Assembly: GCF_028858725.1 (NCBI RefSeq)
Contig: NC_084762.1
Location: 32,703,298-32,767,297 of the forward strand
DNA: 64,000 nucleotides
Direction: 5' to 3'
Source: Colius striatus
Lineage: Eukaryota; Chordata; Aves; Coliiformes; Coliidae
Shown: one piece after another, positions 49,598 through 63,186 of the stretch
Position numbering within the stretch: position 1 is the first letter of the stretch
Layout: each line of letters begins with the position of its first letter
The notes under the pieces: generated by a model
The model's input: the letters and a program-made list of their open reading frames with translations, nothing else
Told to the model about the DNA's origin: nothing
Database searches by the model: none
Made by a program: the position numbers and the translations under genes

Positions 49598-51585
49598 TTT
49601 ACCACTAATCTTGCTGTTACCTGTGAAGCAAGACCCAGAAGCAAAAAGGGTCGTGAAAGCAGAATTGTTATTCTGTCTTTGCTTTTGGAGTGAGAAAAAT
49701 GAAGACAGTTTTAGGTCAGGAGAAAGGTGTATTTTGTTTTTCCATCACCTGTGTCAAACTGCAGTCTGATAAGGCATGCAAAGGAGACTTGTTTTGTTTA
49801 TAATCTTTTGGGTCAACACTGAGACAGTGATTTCACTGGTCAGAGAAAACATTGCAAGAACACAACAACAGAAGTAGAAGCAGATATCATGAGGTAAAAT
49901 GGTTGCCCTGTTTTGAAAGCTGTTGGGTTCCAAAGTCATTGCCAACGGCTAATAATTGAGAAATTCAGGTCTCTGTGTGACAGTCTGAATTTTCTCACAG
50001 TGTATCAAGAGAAAGTACAAGCCAGAACTTGAATGTCAGCAAATAATTGGTTTCAGTACCATCTGTCCCTAACCTAGTCTGGGGGGTTTTAACTCTGAGA
50101 AAATTCACTCTACACTTTCTAAAGGTAGCCTCAAGGACTGATCAAAGATAGCCAAGGCACCTGCCACTTTTTCTGAAGAATATTTACTTTTAATTATCTT
50201 AATTTGTTTCCTAAACTTTTTGTTCCTTTTCTCTACTGATAGACTCTCTATAACTGGATTTCCAAAGACCACCACGTCATGGCCCTACTGGAGCACACAA
50301 TTCTTCTGAAAACAAACCCAAGATTCACTGCTAGGACTAATGAATGTTTTTCATTTTATTGCTCTTATCCAATAAGGCATGCATAGGAACTCTTTTTGAC
50401 ACATTTGTTCAGTCTTACAATTCAGCATATTAGTTTCATTTGCTTCAGGATTGTTAAACTGATCTAGTAGGTAATAATGTCCTGAACAGAGGTAATAATG
50501 TCCCGAATGACCAAATGTTGACTTAAATTGACAAACAACAGATCTCATCTCATTCCCTGTTTTTTTAAGACATCACAGGAAGAAATTACATAATCCATTT
50601 CACTCCTTGCAAGCTTACTTTCATTTGTTTATTATATTATAGCTTCTGCTAAATTCTGTAGCTGCTTCCCTCAGAGGGTATCTAAACTCTTCCTTCTCTT
50701 CTGCTTTGACTAATGAAATTCTTGGTTATATGTTAGTCAACATGATCTTTTTTTTTCTTTTGGTGTTTTAGACATTATTATTTTTGCCAGTTAATGTAAA
50801 GTTTCATTAAAAAATGTAGCTCTCTTTACAGTTTACTCCTGCCATCTCCAACCTTCTAAGAAGTTCTAGAATAACAGTTTCCGTTGAGATGAGAAGCACA
50901 TTTGATACAGATTTTTTGCTTATTGTGTAGAGGTTGACAAACTCCTGTCACATAAAAACATCTGCAAAGAGAGGGAACTGGACACTAATGGCAGAAAAGG
51001 GAAGTTTCCCTCCTACAAAGACTGCTTTTGATAAAGACCCAAATGAGTTCTAAGATCTAGAGAATGAGAGAAAGGGTAAATCCATTAGACAAAATGAAAA
51101 AAGAAATACTGATGAATCAGGAATTGCAAGAATCTCATAACATTGCAGAAGTAAAATCTGAAAATGGAGTGCAGCTGACGCAGCCAAGAAAACGTAGAGA
51201 GGAACATGTAATTACTAATAATTAACTGTTGGAAAATGACCAGAGGATGTTCTGTAGATACTCAGAGCAAATGACTGACTACCATGATAGAAAAACAAAG
51301 CATAACATTTGGCTGGTTCTGTGGAAAAGTTCCATGTCATCTGTCAGTAATGTGGACTGAGGAAACATGTAGAGTGGTGTGACTAATCAAAGAGAAGTGC
51401 AATTAACAGATCAAAATGTACAGAGCCTGAGAAAATTAGAAATGACCAGAAGAGGTGGTATCTACATGTATTGATATGAGTATGAAACAATCTTACATCC
51501 TGGGCTCAGAACACATTTGCAAGAAATACAAAGGGAAAAAGTAGATCTGAGAGGACATTGTGCCTATAAGAATGAAGGGAAGGCT

Positions 51586-51608
51586 GGGGGAGGGAGGGCA
51601 GGGGTGGG
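51586..51608 (+). other. G-quadruplex-type motif
   Basis: Five G-runs of 3-5 bases separated by 1-2 bases, fitting G3+N1-7. It is on the non-transcript strand of the dynein gene, that is, the DNA template strand. Confidence 0.6.
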
Positions 51609-52513
51609 AGGCAAGCTGATCTTAAAGTATTCATATCTAATGCTGGTTTGCCCTGTACAAACATCTATCTCCTTACTCCAATCATAAAAAAAGCTGTCAA
51701 GCAAACAGAAGCAAAAAAGCCTTCCTTGAACCTCAGAGAAGTGGTACAAAAGCAACAAACTAATTGTGAGCATTGTTATTGCTTATAAGAAAATAAAAAT
51801 CTGTATGCATGATTGACAGATCATGAGAAAAGATAGGAGCTTGTCATGCTGCTGGATGATTAGAGCACTGAAAACAATTGGTGGCAATTTATTTTTTACA
51901 GTCACATGAAGAAGTATATACTGTACCCAAATACAGTAGTAAAATAGGGACAAGTTAAGAGGGTAGGATACAACTTCCAAAATAAAACTCTCCAGACAAT
52001 TTGTCCTTAACTACAGCTCCTGGCTTCGTAACTCATCTTCAAAGCTAAAACACTCAAGGAAGTAACTGAAAAGCGGAGGCCTATTCTATGTGTGCTTTTT
52101 GTGCATAAACTAAATGAATAAACTAAGAAGGAATGAGTGAATGAGATTAAAATTAAACAGAAGAAATGCCAGAGAAAAATAGTATTTGTTCAAATGATTT
52201 AAAATTGAAATTTGAATTAAACAAGCATAAGTGCATTTTACAAGACTAAAAGGCCCTGCACAAATTTCCCAGGGGTAAAATGTGAGGGCAAGAATACCCT
52301 CTGGTTACAACAAAAAGTCCTGTACTACTGATGTCTTCTAAGTATTATGAATTCCTCAGGAGGAAAAGAGTTGGCAGTTTAACAAGGGAATGAAGAGATA
52401 CTGCCTTGGAGGATTTTAGTAAATTTATTGAAAACATTAGCTCAATACACTGATTACAAATATGGCAAAATTATAAATGCTACCCATTCAGTATTTTATT
52501 GCTATTGCAAATT

Positions 52514-52530
52514 GGGGGGGGGGGGGAGGG
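52514..52530 (+). repeat. G homopolymer run
   Basis: Thirteen G, then A, then GGG. Homopolymers of this length are prone to length error in sequencing. Confidence 0.9.
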
Positions 52531-53758
52531 AAGTCTAAATAGATGAATAAAGCAAGAAGAAACTAGTGAAAAAGATTTTTTCTCATAGGAAGGATAAAAG
52601 AATAGGAGGTAAAACAATCCATGGTGTATAGGTGTAGATCCAAGATGTAAATTATAAAATTTATTTAAATTAGTATTATTCATTATTATATGTACTACTT
52701 CTTATTGTTATTTATAGTATTTATTTATCATTAAATAACATCATGAAAACCAGAAAGATGACTTCATTCCAAATCAAATTCTGCAAATTAATGACTACTA
52801 TCACTAGGAATCACTCAATAAGCAGGTGATAAAACAAGGCAGACAGAAGCAGCGATGGATGGAAAAATAACTATATGGAGAAAGCTGTTAGGAAACCTCA
52901 CTATAAAAAGTATCTTGCCAAAAGGAGAATGAATAGAGAAGTTCTACATTGAATTTTGACAGTACAGAAGAGGCTATTTATGCAAGGCACATTCAATCTG
53001 AGATGAAGAGCAGAACAAAAGACAAGAAGTATTGCCAGGGCCCCAAGACTATTGGTTGGAACCTAAGTGGATATTCTAAGTTGGATTCTAGGGGAAGAAA
53101 ATAAAGTATAACATAACAAGTTGCAATACTACATACTGAGCACTCTACAAGCTTGGACTGCAACCAGGGAAAAAAGGCACTATCAGTGCAAACCAGATTT
53201 GTAAATAATAAAATAATGGAAACTAGAGGGTTTCAATAGTTAGTGTTCATGAAACACACGGCAAAACACCAAATCCTACTTACAAACTCATGCAAGAGTG
53301 CCTTATGCTGGATTTTTTAATTTAATTCAACCATTAATAAAAAATGCAAGAAAAGACGGATAAATGTATCTGTTATGGTTCAAACTCAAAAGAATCTGGG
53401 GCATTAAAAAGTCAGTGATAAAATCTATTACTCATACGTTGGTACCATAATAAGAGTAGGTAAATTGAAAGCCGTAAGCAATATAAGATGACTGATCCTT
53501 CAGAAAGAGGCACCAGCGTCTTCTAAGCCACCACTCTCTGAAGTCTCTAATGACTAATTAAGTGGGCTACGGAATTTGAAATATATGTTTCTGACATAGG
53601 AGTATTTTAGATAATAAACCAAACCAGACTTTTAAAAGACTGTGCATCATTTTAAGAGCTTTTTAAGCCATGTACCCGTTAAATTTAAGAAGGACAATAA
53701 AATGTACTCACACATACATACACACATAAAACATCTGTATCTATAAAGCAGCATGTAC

Positions 53759-53947
53759 CTCGTGAGGGTTATAATCTGGAGGTAACTTCTCTAGCATCTC
53801 ATCAGCAAGACGTCGAACCACTGCTTCTCGGGTTTCTCCTCCTCCAGTGCTGCTGCCTTTGGGCTGGATGCTCACTATTGTACTTAATGTCTCATTAGCC
53901 AGATTAGTCTGGTAAGTTATATCTGCATTAGGGTGAAGTCCAAATAC
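53759..53947 (-). CDS. Axonemal dynein heavy chain exon
   Basis: 189 bp, phase 0 at both ends, 63 residues: [71 protein letters not shown] and LPPDY are hallmark sequences of axonemal heavy chains. The acceptor is TTTAAG, slightly unusual but valid. The donor is GTACAT, weaker than average. Confidence 0.97.
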
Positions 53948-56728
53948 CTTAAAGTAAAAGGGTGAAAAAAATAGATACGAAAAAAAAAAGTTATTTTCCT
54001 CCTAAAATTATATCAGTGAAAATGGATAAAGGAAAACCTCAACTTGATAAAAAAATAGACATGAATAGGTCAGTGGCAGTACACTCATTTAACCAGTCAA
54101 GGACCAAGTGCCCAAATTACACAAAAAACATTAACATAAGATGGATATACAATAGTGTTTTCATTCATATGAGTGGAGTTTTTTTAACATATTCTGATTG
54201 TCTTCACATAGCAGGCTTTGGATTGTGCTGTGGAGTGCTATCAGGCATTCAATCTGATTCCACTGTTTCAGACTAGGGCTTGCTGGAAACACATCATATG
54301 TGAACACTGTCTCTTCACTATTAGCTCTTACTCTCTCTGGTTATAGGAGCTCAAGTAGATGCCCCTAATAATCAGACCAGGTACCAGTGCTAACACATTT
54401 TGGTTTACTCAGTCTCCTAGGCTTATAAGGCACGTGGCATAGTGAATAAAACGGTGGCTATATTCTAAGTAACTAAAGATTTTACGACTGGTGATAAATT
54501 TAGGATATTTTATGGTTTATCTATTTTTAGCTTAAGTCTCCCACTGCTTACTTCCCCCTTTTGTGGAACTGAATTATTTTTTTTGAAATACAGCCTAGCA
54601 CAGAATTACTGCAAAGCTGCCCTTTGTCTGAATGATAATAGCTTTCTCAGAAACTTCCACTGAAATATCAGTAAGTCTATAATTGTCAGGTTGACAAGTG
54701 CAACTCTTCTCCAGGAGGAATTGCACTGTGACTTATTTCACAAGCCCTCATTTAATTATAGCTATTAACTATCTCTTACAAACTTTGAACCACTGATCCA
54801 ACACTAAGGAAGGCTTGCCCTCAAACTGAGTACCAAGGCCAAGCAATCTTCCATTTCTCATTTTTCATTTTTTTTTCAAATTTTACATCAGAATTGGTAT
54901 ATTACAAGAAGACACTTCTAGTAACCAGTATCTACATATCCTGAGGAAAGAGTAAAAAAGGCCATATGTAATATGATGCTTGCAAATCTAGAAACTCAGA
55001 GACAAGGGGTATAAGTGGCTGTACCTGTGTTAAAGCCAGCAAAGCTGCACTGCTTTATACCAGATGTGGATCTGATCCTTACAGCAGCACAAAGAACATA
55101 GTACAGACATAACACTGCATGTGAGAGAAAGTGTGAATATAACTAACACAGAATCTTTTCTGCTTTTGCTCTCGAACAAGACCCTTTGTTTGTTTATTTT
55201 TGCTCTAGCAGATTTTGTGGCAATGCTAAAGCCTAAGTTAGAAACATGAAAATAACTGCCATCGGGAATGTAAATTGCAGTGCTAGTCCAAAGGTTAACT
55301 TCCAAATTGGTGTAATATTGTCAGACAGGGTTGTTACATGGAAGATAACTCTGGTACTATGTTTTTTATGCAAGTGATGTATGAGGGAATAAGAACAAAG
55401 AAACCAGAGTAGTAAAGCAGTGGGTGGAGCAGTGTCCTAGATGTCCTGTATATTAATCAAGGAGCCCAATCTCTCATTCTTTTTGATCCAAAATCTCTGG
55501 GAATTCTGATTAAAAAAAGGATGTTGGCTTTTTTTTTTTTAGCCTGATAAATCCTCAAAACCAATTGCTAAGGCTCTACACCCCTCTGAAATCAAAGTCA
55601 TTTTCAAAGAGATTGCTGAGTTCAATAGCCCTCTTCAGATGTCAGTGTTTATTCTGATCAGAGGTTGAAATTTTATCAAAAGAGCAAGGATACAGCAATC
55701 AGAGTTATTCAGTCTTTCTTTCTTAACCAAAAATGGAAAGGAGAGGAAACAAAGATACACTGTTTTGACTAGCGCAATATCCTTTGTGGAACAAAGAACA
55801 CTGGGAGATTAAAAGGTCAAAGGTTTCCATGAGCACTTTTGACAGATTTTGGAACAGCAGATAAAAAGTCATAGCTTTCTTCCTAACTTGTGAAAATGCA
55901 AAGGAAAAAGAAGTTTGCATTCCTGCACTTGATCCTATTTACATAAAAGTCAAAGGTAAAGTTCTCCTACATCAAACCATATATACAGATTTTTTTTTTA
56001 CAGCCATCAAAATACTTTAAAAATACTTTAGAGCATTGTGAGATAGGTTCACAAGTGCTTAGCAAAGCAGATACATGAAAGGAGCACCTGAGATCTGATA
56101 GAGTCAAGGTTCATACACTGATAGGAACCACTTCACGAGGTCGGCTCGGATGGATCCCACTGGTGCATTATTATGGCTGCATTTACCTTCACTTGGAAAA
56201 GGTCCATCACTGCCAGCACAAATACCCTTGCATTCTGCTTTCACTGCCTTCAGAAATTCAAAGCTTTTCAAGTTCATTTTATGACCTTGGTATCTTCTAG
56301 CCCTGAGCCAGAACATTATCAGTAACAGAAAAGTAGTTTTTTTATATTCAGTCCTGTCTGTTTCATTTTAATAGAACTTATTTCCAAAGGCATTTATCAA
56401 CTTAATAGCAATGAGTCAGAAAACCAGAGCATTCACTTCTGTTTCAGTTTTAACCAACTTCATCCTGTATGCCTCTACCAAAGGGAGGTGAAAGTTGCAG
56501 ACCTCCAACTCATGTGAGGACTGCAGTATACACACACTGGGTCATGTAAAAGTGGTTGCAATCAGGAGGCCCATCAACTCATGGCAACATCCAGGTCTTC
56601 CTGTTGTCAAAATGGAACAATCTCCCAATTATAACTTGCAAAATGAGACTTTATGGCTTTTAAATTGTCACTGTTTCTCATGTTGCATGTCTGCTCAATC
56701 GCATACAGAACTGCAAAATCTCCAAATA
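53948..56728 (-). other. Dynein intron, 3' part
   Basis: Non-coding; no repeat recognised before the CR1 at 56729. Confidence 0.55.
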
Positions 56729-59150
56729 GTTTAGTTTGGAAGAGACCTCTGAGGGTCATCTAATCCAAACCATCTGCTCAAGCAGGGTCAGCTAAAGCAG
56801 GCTGTCCAGCACAGTCTCCAGTTGGGATTTTAGTATCTACAAATACTGAGACTCCAGAACCTCTCTGACAACCTTCATTGTAAAAAAGTGTTTCCTTGTC
56901 AGATGGAATTTCCTTTTCTTTAATTTACGCTCATTAGAATTTCCCGTTGTTTAATTTATGCTCGCTGCCCTTGCTCTTTCACTAAGTATCATAAAAAAAA
57001 AGCTCCAGCTCTATTTTTACACCCTTCCAACAGGTATTTATACACATTGATAAGATCCTACTCAAGCCTCCTCGAGGCTAGAGTACCAGCTCTCTCAGTC
57101 TGTCCTCATCTGACAGATACTCCAGCCCCTTATTCACCTTTATAGCCCTGCCCTGGACTCTGTCCAGTAATCTGTCCTTTCCTTGTACTGGGGAGCCCAG
57201 AACTGGGCACATTACTTCAGATATGGTCTCAACAGTGGTCAGTAGACGGGAAGGATCTCCCCCCTCAAACTACTGTATCACCTACTTCTTCCTCATACTG
57301 TTTGTCTACCATGAGTGCATGTTGCTGGGTCATCATCAGCCAGTTGTCTACCAGGACAATCAATGCAGGATTTTGCTTTTGCCATAGTCAAATTTACGTG
57401 ATTCTGGGGAACTTCTTCAGCCTGTCTGAGTCTCTCTGGATAGCAGCACAATCATCTGGTCTATCAGCCACTTCTTCCAGTTTTGTATCTCGTGTAAACT
57501 TTTTGGAGGTGTATTGTATCCCTCATCCAGGTCACTAACAAAGATGTTAAACTGCATTGGCCCCAGAATCGACTCCTGGCACACAGCACTAGTGATCTGT
57601 CTCCAAGTGGACTCTGTGACACTGATCACAATCGTTCGGGACTTGTTATTTATCCAGTTTTCAAACCGCCTCACAGCACACTTATCTAAGCCATACTTTG
57701 TCAGCTTGTCTACAAAGATGTTATGGGAGGTAGTGTCAAATGCTTTGCTAAAGTAGAGGTAAAAAACAACCACTGCTCTCCTCTCATCCACCAAGCTGTT
57801 CATCTCATTGTAGAAGACTGAAAGGCTGGCCAAGCATACTTTCTCCTTCACAGATCCATGCTGGGCACTCTCAGTCTCCAGCTTGTTGTTCATATGTTTG
57901 GAAATGCTTTGCAATAGGATTTTCGCCAGCACCTTCCCAGAGACTAAGGTAAGGTTAACCAGTCTGTAGTTCCTCAGACCTTTCTTCTTCCTTTCTTAAA
58001 GACTGGAGTGATATTTGCTGTCTCTCACTTTTCAGGAACTTCCTTCAAACCCCATGACCATTTAAAAGCAATCGTAGCAACCTGATAATAACATCAACCA
58101 GCTTTCTCAGCGTTCCCAATTGCCATGAACTTATATATGTTCAATTTGTTTAAATGCTCCCTAAGTGGTTCTCTCCCACTAGGGATAAGTTACTTATTTG
58201 TTGGTTTTGGTTTTTTTTTTCTCAGGGGCCTGGGATTCCTGGAGGTCAGTTTTATTGGTAAAGACTAAGGCAAAGAAGGAAGTAAGCCTTTTTCCATGTC
58301 ATTTCCATGTCATTTCTTGGTAGTTCTCCTGCCCCATTTGGCAATGGACCCACTTTTCCCCTAGTCATCTTTTTGCTGTTTACATACTTGTAAAATACTT
58401 TCTTGCTGTCTTTCACAGTCCTTGACAGATCCAACTCCGCTTTGGCTTTCCTAACCCTATACTTGCAAGTCTGGATGGTAACTCTATACTCTTGCTGGGT
58501 CACCTGCCCCTGCTTCCACTTCTTATACTCTTCCTTTCTGTGTCTCAAATTCAGCTAGGATTTTCTTATTCATACATTCAGGCCTCCTGCTGCCTTTGAT
58601 TTCTTACTTGTTAGGATGGATATTTCTTGAGTTTACAGGAAGTGATTTCTGATTATAAACCAATTCTCCTAGAACCCTCTTGTCTCCAGGGCCATATTCC
58701 ATGGGATTCTTCCAAATCTAGGGCTGTGGTCCTGCTGTTTGTCCTACGCCTTTCCCCCACTTAGGATCCTGAACTCCACCATTGCTTGCTGAAGTCTAGG
58801 TTGCCTCTAAATTTCACATCCCTAGCCAATCTTTCCTTCTCATAAGTATCAGGTCCAGGCAAATGCCTCTCTGTTGTCTCCTCAGTTACTTCCTGTGCCA
58901 GGAAGTTACCATTAATTCACTCAAGTAATTCACTTGTAGACAGCTTTAACCCTGCTATATCCTCTTTCCAGCAAATAATTAGGGTTGTTAAAGTCTTCCA
59001 TGAGGATCACAGCCTGTGAACGTGAGACTTCTTCCAGTTTTTGAAGAAGTCCTCACCTACCTCCTCTTGCTCAGCAGTTCTACACTAGATACTCACTGTA
59101 ATGGTCTGCCTGCTAATCTTGGCCTAGATATGCATGACTCTGGAAAATAT
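56729..59150 (-). mobile_element. CR1 LINE, about 2.4 kb, EN to 3' end, decayed
   Basis: This is the longest transposon in the window and lies sense to the dynein gene. From the 3' end (56729, plus-strand 'tagtttggaagagacctctg') upwards, the minus strand shows: the 3' UTR; the reverse transcriptase at 57417-57932 (YFSKAFDTTSHNIFVDKL, WRQITSAVCQESILGPMQFN); the linker at 58252-58548 (KKWKQGQVTQQEYR, SKKVFYKYVNSKK); and frame-broken endonuclease remnants around 58750-59100 (EEVSRSQAVILMEDFNNPNY, AMVEFRIL). The RT active-site YADD region is damaged, and stops and frameshifts break it throughout. It is dead and 5' truncated within the endonuclease. Confidence 0.9.
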
Positions 59151-59193
59151 ACCTAATTAAATTACCTACCCTTAATATATTGAAATCTTTTAC

Positions 59194-59541
59194 CTCAGGT
59201 GTATCGATCGCTGGCAATTGCTCTATGTACTGGAGATAGTCTTCAACTGTTTTCCCTTTTGGAATAACATAATCTTTGTAGAAACAAAACTTTTCACTAA
59301 ACATATGCTCTCCAAACCACACTCTTGCATATGTATTCAGCAGTGCTTTGTCAAGGTCATCAGTTACACGGCCACCATATTGTACTTCTCCAAGCATATA
59401 ACGAACACAGCTCCAGTTCACTCCACGTTTAATGTCCATGTCATCCAAATGATTCTGAACAAATTGCACGCTGGCTGTGAAGTCTGCCTGATTGAATTCA
59501 TAAGGAATATTCCAGCCCAATGGACCAAACTTTCGTCTTTC
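59194..59541 (-). CDS. Axonemal dynein heavy chain exon
   Basis: 348 bp, phase 0, 116 residues, following GCAG and ending before GTAAAA. It encodes [60 protein letters not shown], and a Tyr/Phe-rich end [33 protein letters not shown] and [14 protein letters not shown] are universal in dynein heavy chains, in the region around AAA6. A plus-strand frame at 59218-59667 is its antisense shadow. Confidence 0.98.
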
Positions 59542-60720
59542 CTGCAAAACAGAGTTAAAGGTAAAAGGCTAATGGATAGTAATTGTGAAGTGCAGAAGAA
59601 CACACAAAATATTCCAAGAATTCAGCAGTCCAGCTATATGTTGTATTTCAGCAACTTTAAAATATGATAATTTTCTTAACACATACAAGGCCAAATGCTT
59701 GATTAATTATACACTCAAATATCTCTTCATTTATCATCATCAGTAGAGACATGAACAATAAACAAGAATATTAACATTTTCACAAAGGATAAATACTCTT
59801 TTTGAAGTGCAGAAAATCTGTGAGTCTAAAACTATAGTTTTTGAATTTCAAAAAGAAAGCTACTGTTTTTGGAAAGGATCTTCATACTCAGTTGCCATGA
59901 TCATCGTCTGTGGTCCTCCTGTGGACCAGGTATATTTGTACCACTGATGTCTCTCTCTTCAAGGTGCAGACGCAAGTCAGAAAAGCTGCTTCTTACTGAA
60001 CCATTGACACATGGCAGCTGGCAGTGTGTAGCTGTTAGGGCAACATCTGGTATTCAAACATTGTTAGTTTCCACTAACAAGTGATGGGCCACAGACAAGC
60101 AGACCACAGGCTTCTATTGAACCACAATGTATCACTACACGGATGACACCACGTTAAACGAACTAGGCACCAAATATAAAGCAAGAATACTGCAAAATCC
60201 ATCAATAGAATGATGAAAAGTTGTGGCTAATCCATAAAGCACTATCTTTAATGGAACTCCTAAAAGGAAAGATCCAAAATCATCTTCCACCTTCATTTCA
60301 TCCTACAGATTTCAGTGCAGGAAGGATTTATATTCACCCTCCTAGCCCTTCTCATTGTGAAAGCAGCAGTTTTAAGACTACCATTTTCCAATCCAAGCTG
60401 TAAATTTCTCTAATGTGCTTTTATGATTTAAAATATTATTAAAAAACCAGTTAGTTGAAAGACAGATCACACAGTCATGCCCAAAGACTTTAAGAGAAGA
60501 GTATGCTAATTGAACACTGGTTGACTGTCCTTTTTCCTCTGAAATATCATCCCTGTTAGAGGTACAAGATCAACATGAGCAGAGTTTTAAGTTCAAAGAC
60601 AGTTGCAGTAATAGAGGTGTGTTGTTTCCTTTCTTATTTTATTTCTGTTAATTTATTAATATGGTGGATTAATAAATTAAATACAGTTTTATGAAAGAGA
60701 AACTAAATGTATTTTTAAAC
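59542..60720 (-). other. Dynein intron
   Basis: 1.2 kb; nothing further recognised. Confidence 0.6.
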
Positions 60721-60842
60721 CTGAACAGTTGTGTGAAGAAATGCTACAGCATACAGCAACGGTTTCCACTGTGGCATGTTGCTCACTTCTAGATGATCCT
60801 GAGTAACAGCTGAGTATGTTCGTTTTAAGCCAGCTTTTACAC
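60721..60842 (-). CDS. Axonemal dynein heavy chain exon (short)
   Basis: 122 bp. With the split Gly it encodes 41 residues: [39 protein letters not shown]. The motif GLKRTY followed by [16 protein letters not shown] is the family segment that links PPQG to ERRKFG, and the phases on both sides fit. The acceptor is TTCTAG. The donor GTTTAA is weak. It is too short and too split to show as a long open frame. Confidence 0.96.
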
Positions 60843-63186
60843 CTAGAAATAAATATAAAAATGTAATATATGAGAAAAAAAAGTACGGAACCCATAAGTC
60901 TGACTTCTGTTAAGAAGAATTCTCTATTACAATTTATAGTATCTTATTTGTAGCTTCAAATAATCTCTTTGAATCAATTATCTGTTCAGTTGTTCATAGC
61001 AGACAAACTTCAATTACATTTTGTTTCAAGTAGATGACACACCAAATTAAGGTCAGGAGTCTGGAAAGAATTACAATTAAGTAATCATAGCTAAATGTTA
61101 CCAGTAACAGCTGAAATATAAACATAACTATTCAGTAACTATATGGCAATTGAAGAGACACCTAACATCATATGAAATACATTGCTGAAGAGCCAAGAAT
61201 TTGTGTCCATATTTACACATAAAATGGGACTTTAGTTCTACCTAAAACAATTTTATGTACACTTCATTCCTATAACAATCTCCAAATCCTGTATGTGGCT
61301 TCTCAAACTGGCATACAGACACCAAGCTGATGAGATAGGAACCTCAATTCATAGTCGAAATACTAGAGGAAGTTTGTTTGAGCACTGACATTTCACATCC
61401 CAGGAACAGCTTTAGGGAGATTATACTGATACAACTTCAACTTCCATGAAGTATGCATGTGAGTGCCATTACTTCTTTCAGATGCTTTCAGGCAGCACTA
61501 CTGAAGCATTGTCAGCTTTTGGCAGACAACATCAAACACAAGTTAGTGACATCAAGTCCCTCCTAGGATATCTTCTGCCTAATCAGTTTGACACAAGTCT
61601 AAAAAGACAGATTTCAAGCACGGTGAATAGATTGTCCAAGTCATTACTTCTTATGACACAATAAAAGTTCTTTTGCCTTTCCTACTTCATGAAGATCCTG
61701 TAGAAGAGTATTCAAATAAATTGCTTTCCAAAATATTATAAAAGTATCAAAAGAGAGTTCCAAAATCAAAAGTAATCAAATAAAAGTGCATTATCACATC
61801 ATCCTACCAATGTAGCAGTACAGTAGTAAAAATCTAAAACTGTTGATAGTTCATTTGGACTTGAATTGTTACACAGGGTGTTGGCTATAACATGACATAA
61901 AATAGCCCCTTGGAGCTATAGGGTGTTATCATTTGAATGTTAAGGACAGGGTCATAGTAAAAGAAAAAGATGTTGAGCACTGAATTAAAGAAGCGAGGAG
62001 GGAAGAGGACATAAGAAATTTTTAACAACAGTCTGACTATTCTTGAGAGTGGAGTATATACACTGAAACAAGATGTATTTCACAACATTAGGCATTTTGT
62101 AGACATCTTACTAATGTTCAAAGGAAGATGAATACAGAAACAAGAGGTTTAAATGACTCTTGCATTATGACCTTGGATGAAAATTCTCAGCTCCTACTGA
62201 CTTCATTAACTGAAATCAGTGGCAACATATATACATCAATGAAAGGCAAGTTAATGTATTACACAGTTAGTTAAAGATGAGGGAGCTAAATCAAGGGTCA
62301 GGCTTGAGGATTTATTTCTGACTTAGTCCAAAATACAAAGTAACCTTCCCTCATCATACATAAATAAGTAGATATAAAGCACAGAATCACAGTCACAGAA
62401 TGGTAGGGGTTGGGAGGGACCTCTAGAGATCACCTAGTCCAACCCACCTGCTAAAGCAGGTTTACCTATATGAGGTCACTCAGGAACATGTCCAGGCTGA
62501 GTTTGTTTAGTCTGTTGAAGAGGAGGCTGTGGTATGCAAAAGCAGCTTAAACTGGGAATACTGAAAGGCAACAGATAATTGCATGCACATATGAAGGATG
62601 GTGGCTGTTCAAAACTGAAACTTTGAACTCTCAAGGACAAACCTGCTACTTGCTAGCTGCAAATGGTACAGGCTGCAAAAAGTGAAATATCCTGATTCTT
62701 CCCATTAATACAGAAATACGACTCAGAACGCCCAATTAGGACACTGATCTTATATCATGCTTCTGCAGAGACTACTTAGGTTAGGAGAACTGGGGGCTCA
62801 GAGGCCCAGAAAGCACAAGATGAACATCTTAGCTTGACAAAGCATCCCAGAAGTAAAGAAAGACAGAACCAAAAGAAAAAGAGTGATAGAGTGTACTAAG
62901 CCTAAGAAAGGATCACCAGCCTGGCATTCTTCATCGCTTGTACGCAATAACAAACTGACTATAAATTTCTGTCACAAAACCAAACAATATCCATTTTCTC
63001 CTCAAATGAGTAATGCTTTACACACTGCAAGACTGACTTACACAGTGCTGTATTTAGGTAACGAAACAACAAAGAATAAAAACTAAAACACTGCACAAAG
63101 TACAGGGATATGGGAGAGGTGGGGGGGGGTGCGGCGGAAGGTGAAGAAGTAAGCCCCAAAACTCAATAAAAAACATGTTTTCTTAC
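60843..63186 (-). other. Dynein intron
   Basis: GTAAGA donor at 63186. Contains a CR1 tail at 62382-62500, followed by a G9 run near 63121. Confidence 0.55.
62382..62500 (-). repeat. CR1 LINE 3'-end fragment
   Basis: Plus-strand 'agaatggtaggggttgggag', 'gagatcacctagtccaaccc' and 'gtccaggctgagttt' give the reversed CR1 3' end. Bases 62501-62535 ('ttgaagaggaggctgtgg') look like CR1 in the opposite direction, perhaps a second insertion or an inversion. Confidence 0.85.

Larger units (their letters stand above)
45902..53758 (-). other. Dynein intron
   Basis: 7.9 kb with no recognised exon. It holds the near-identical 70-bp pair (47341-47410, 49528-49597), a G-rich cluster at 51586-51608, and a G13 run at 52514-52526. 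Confidence 0.6.

Noticed and set aside
59218-59667. 149-codon plus-strand frame
   Set aside because: It is the antisense shadow of the dynein exon at 59194-59541.
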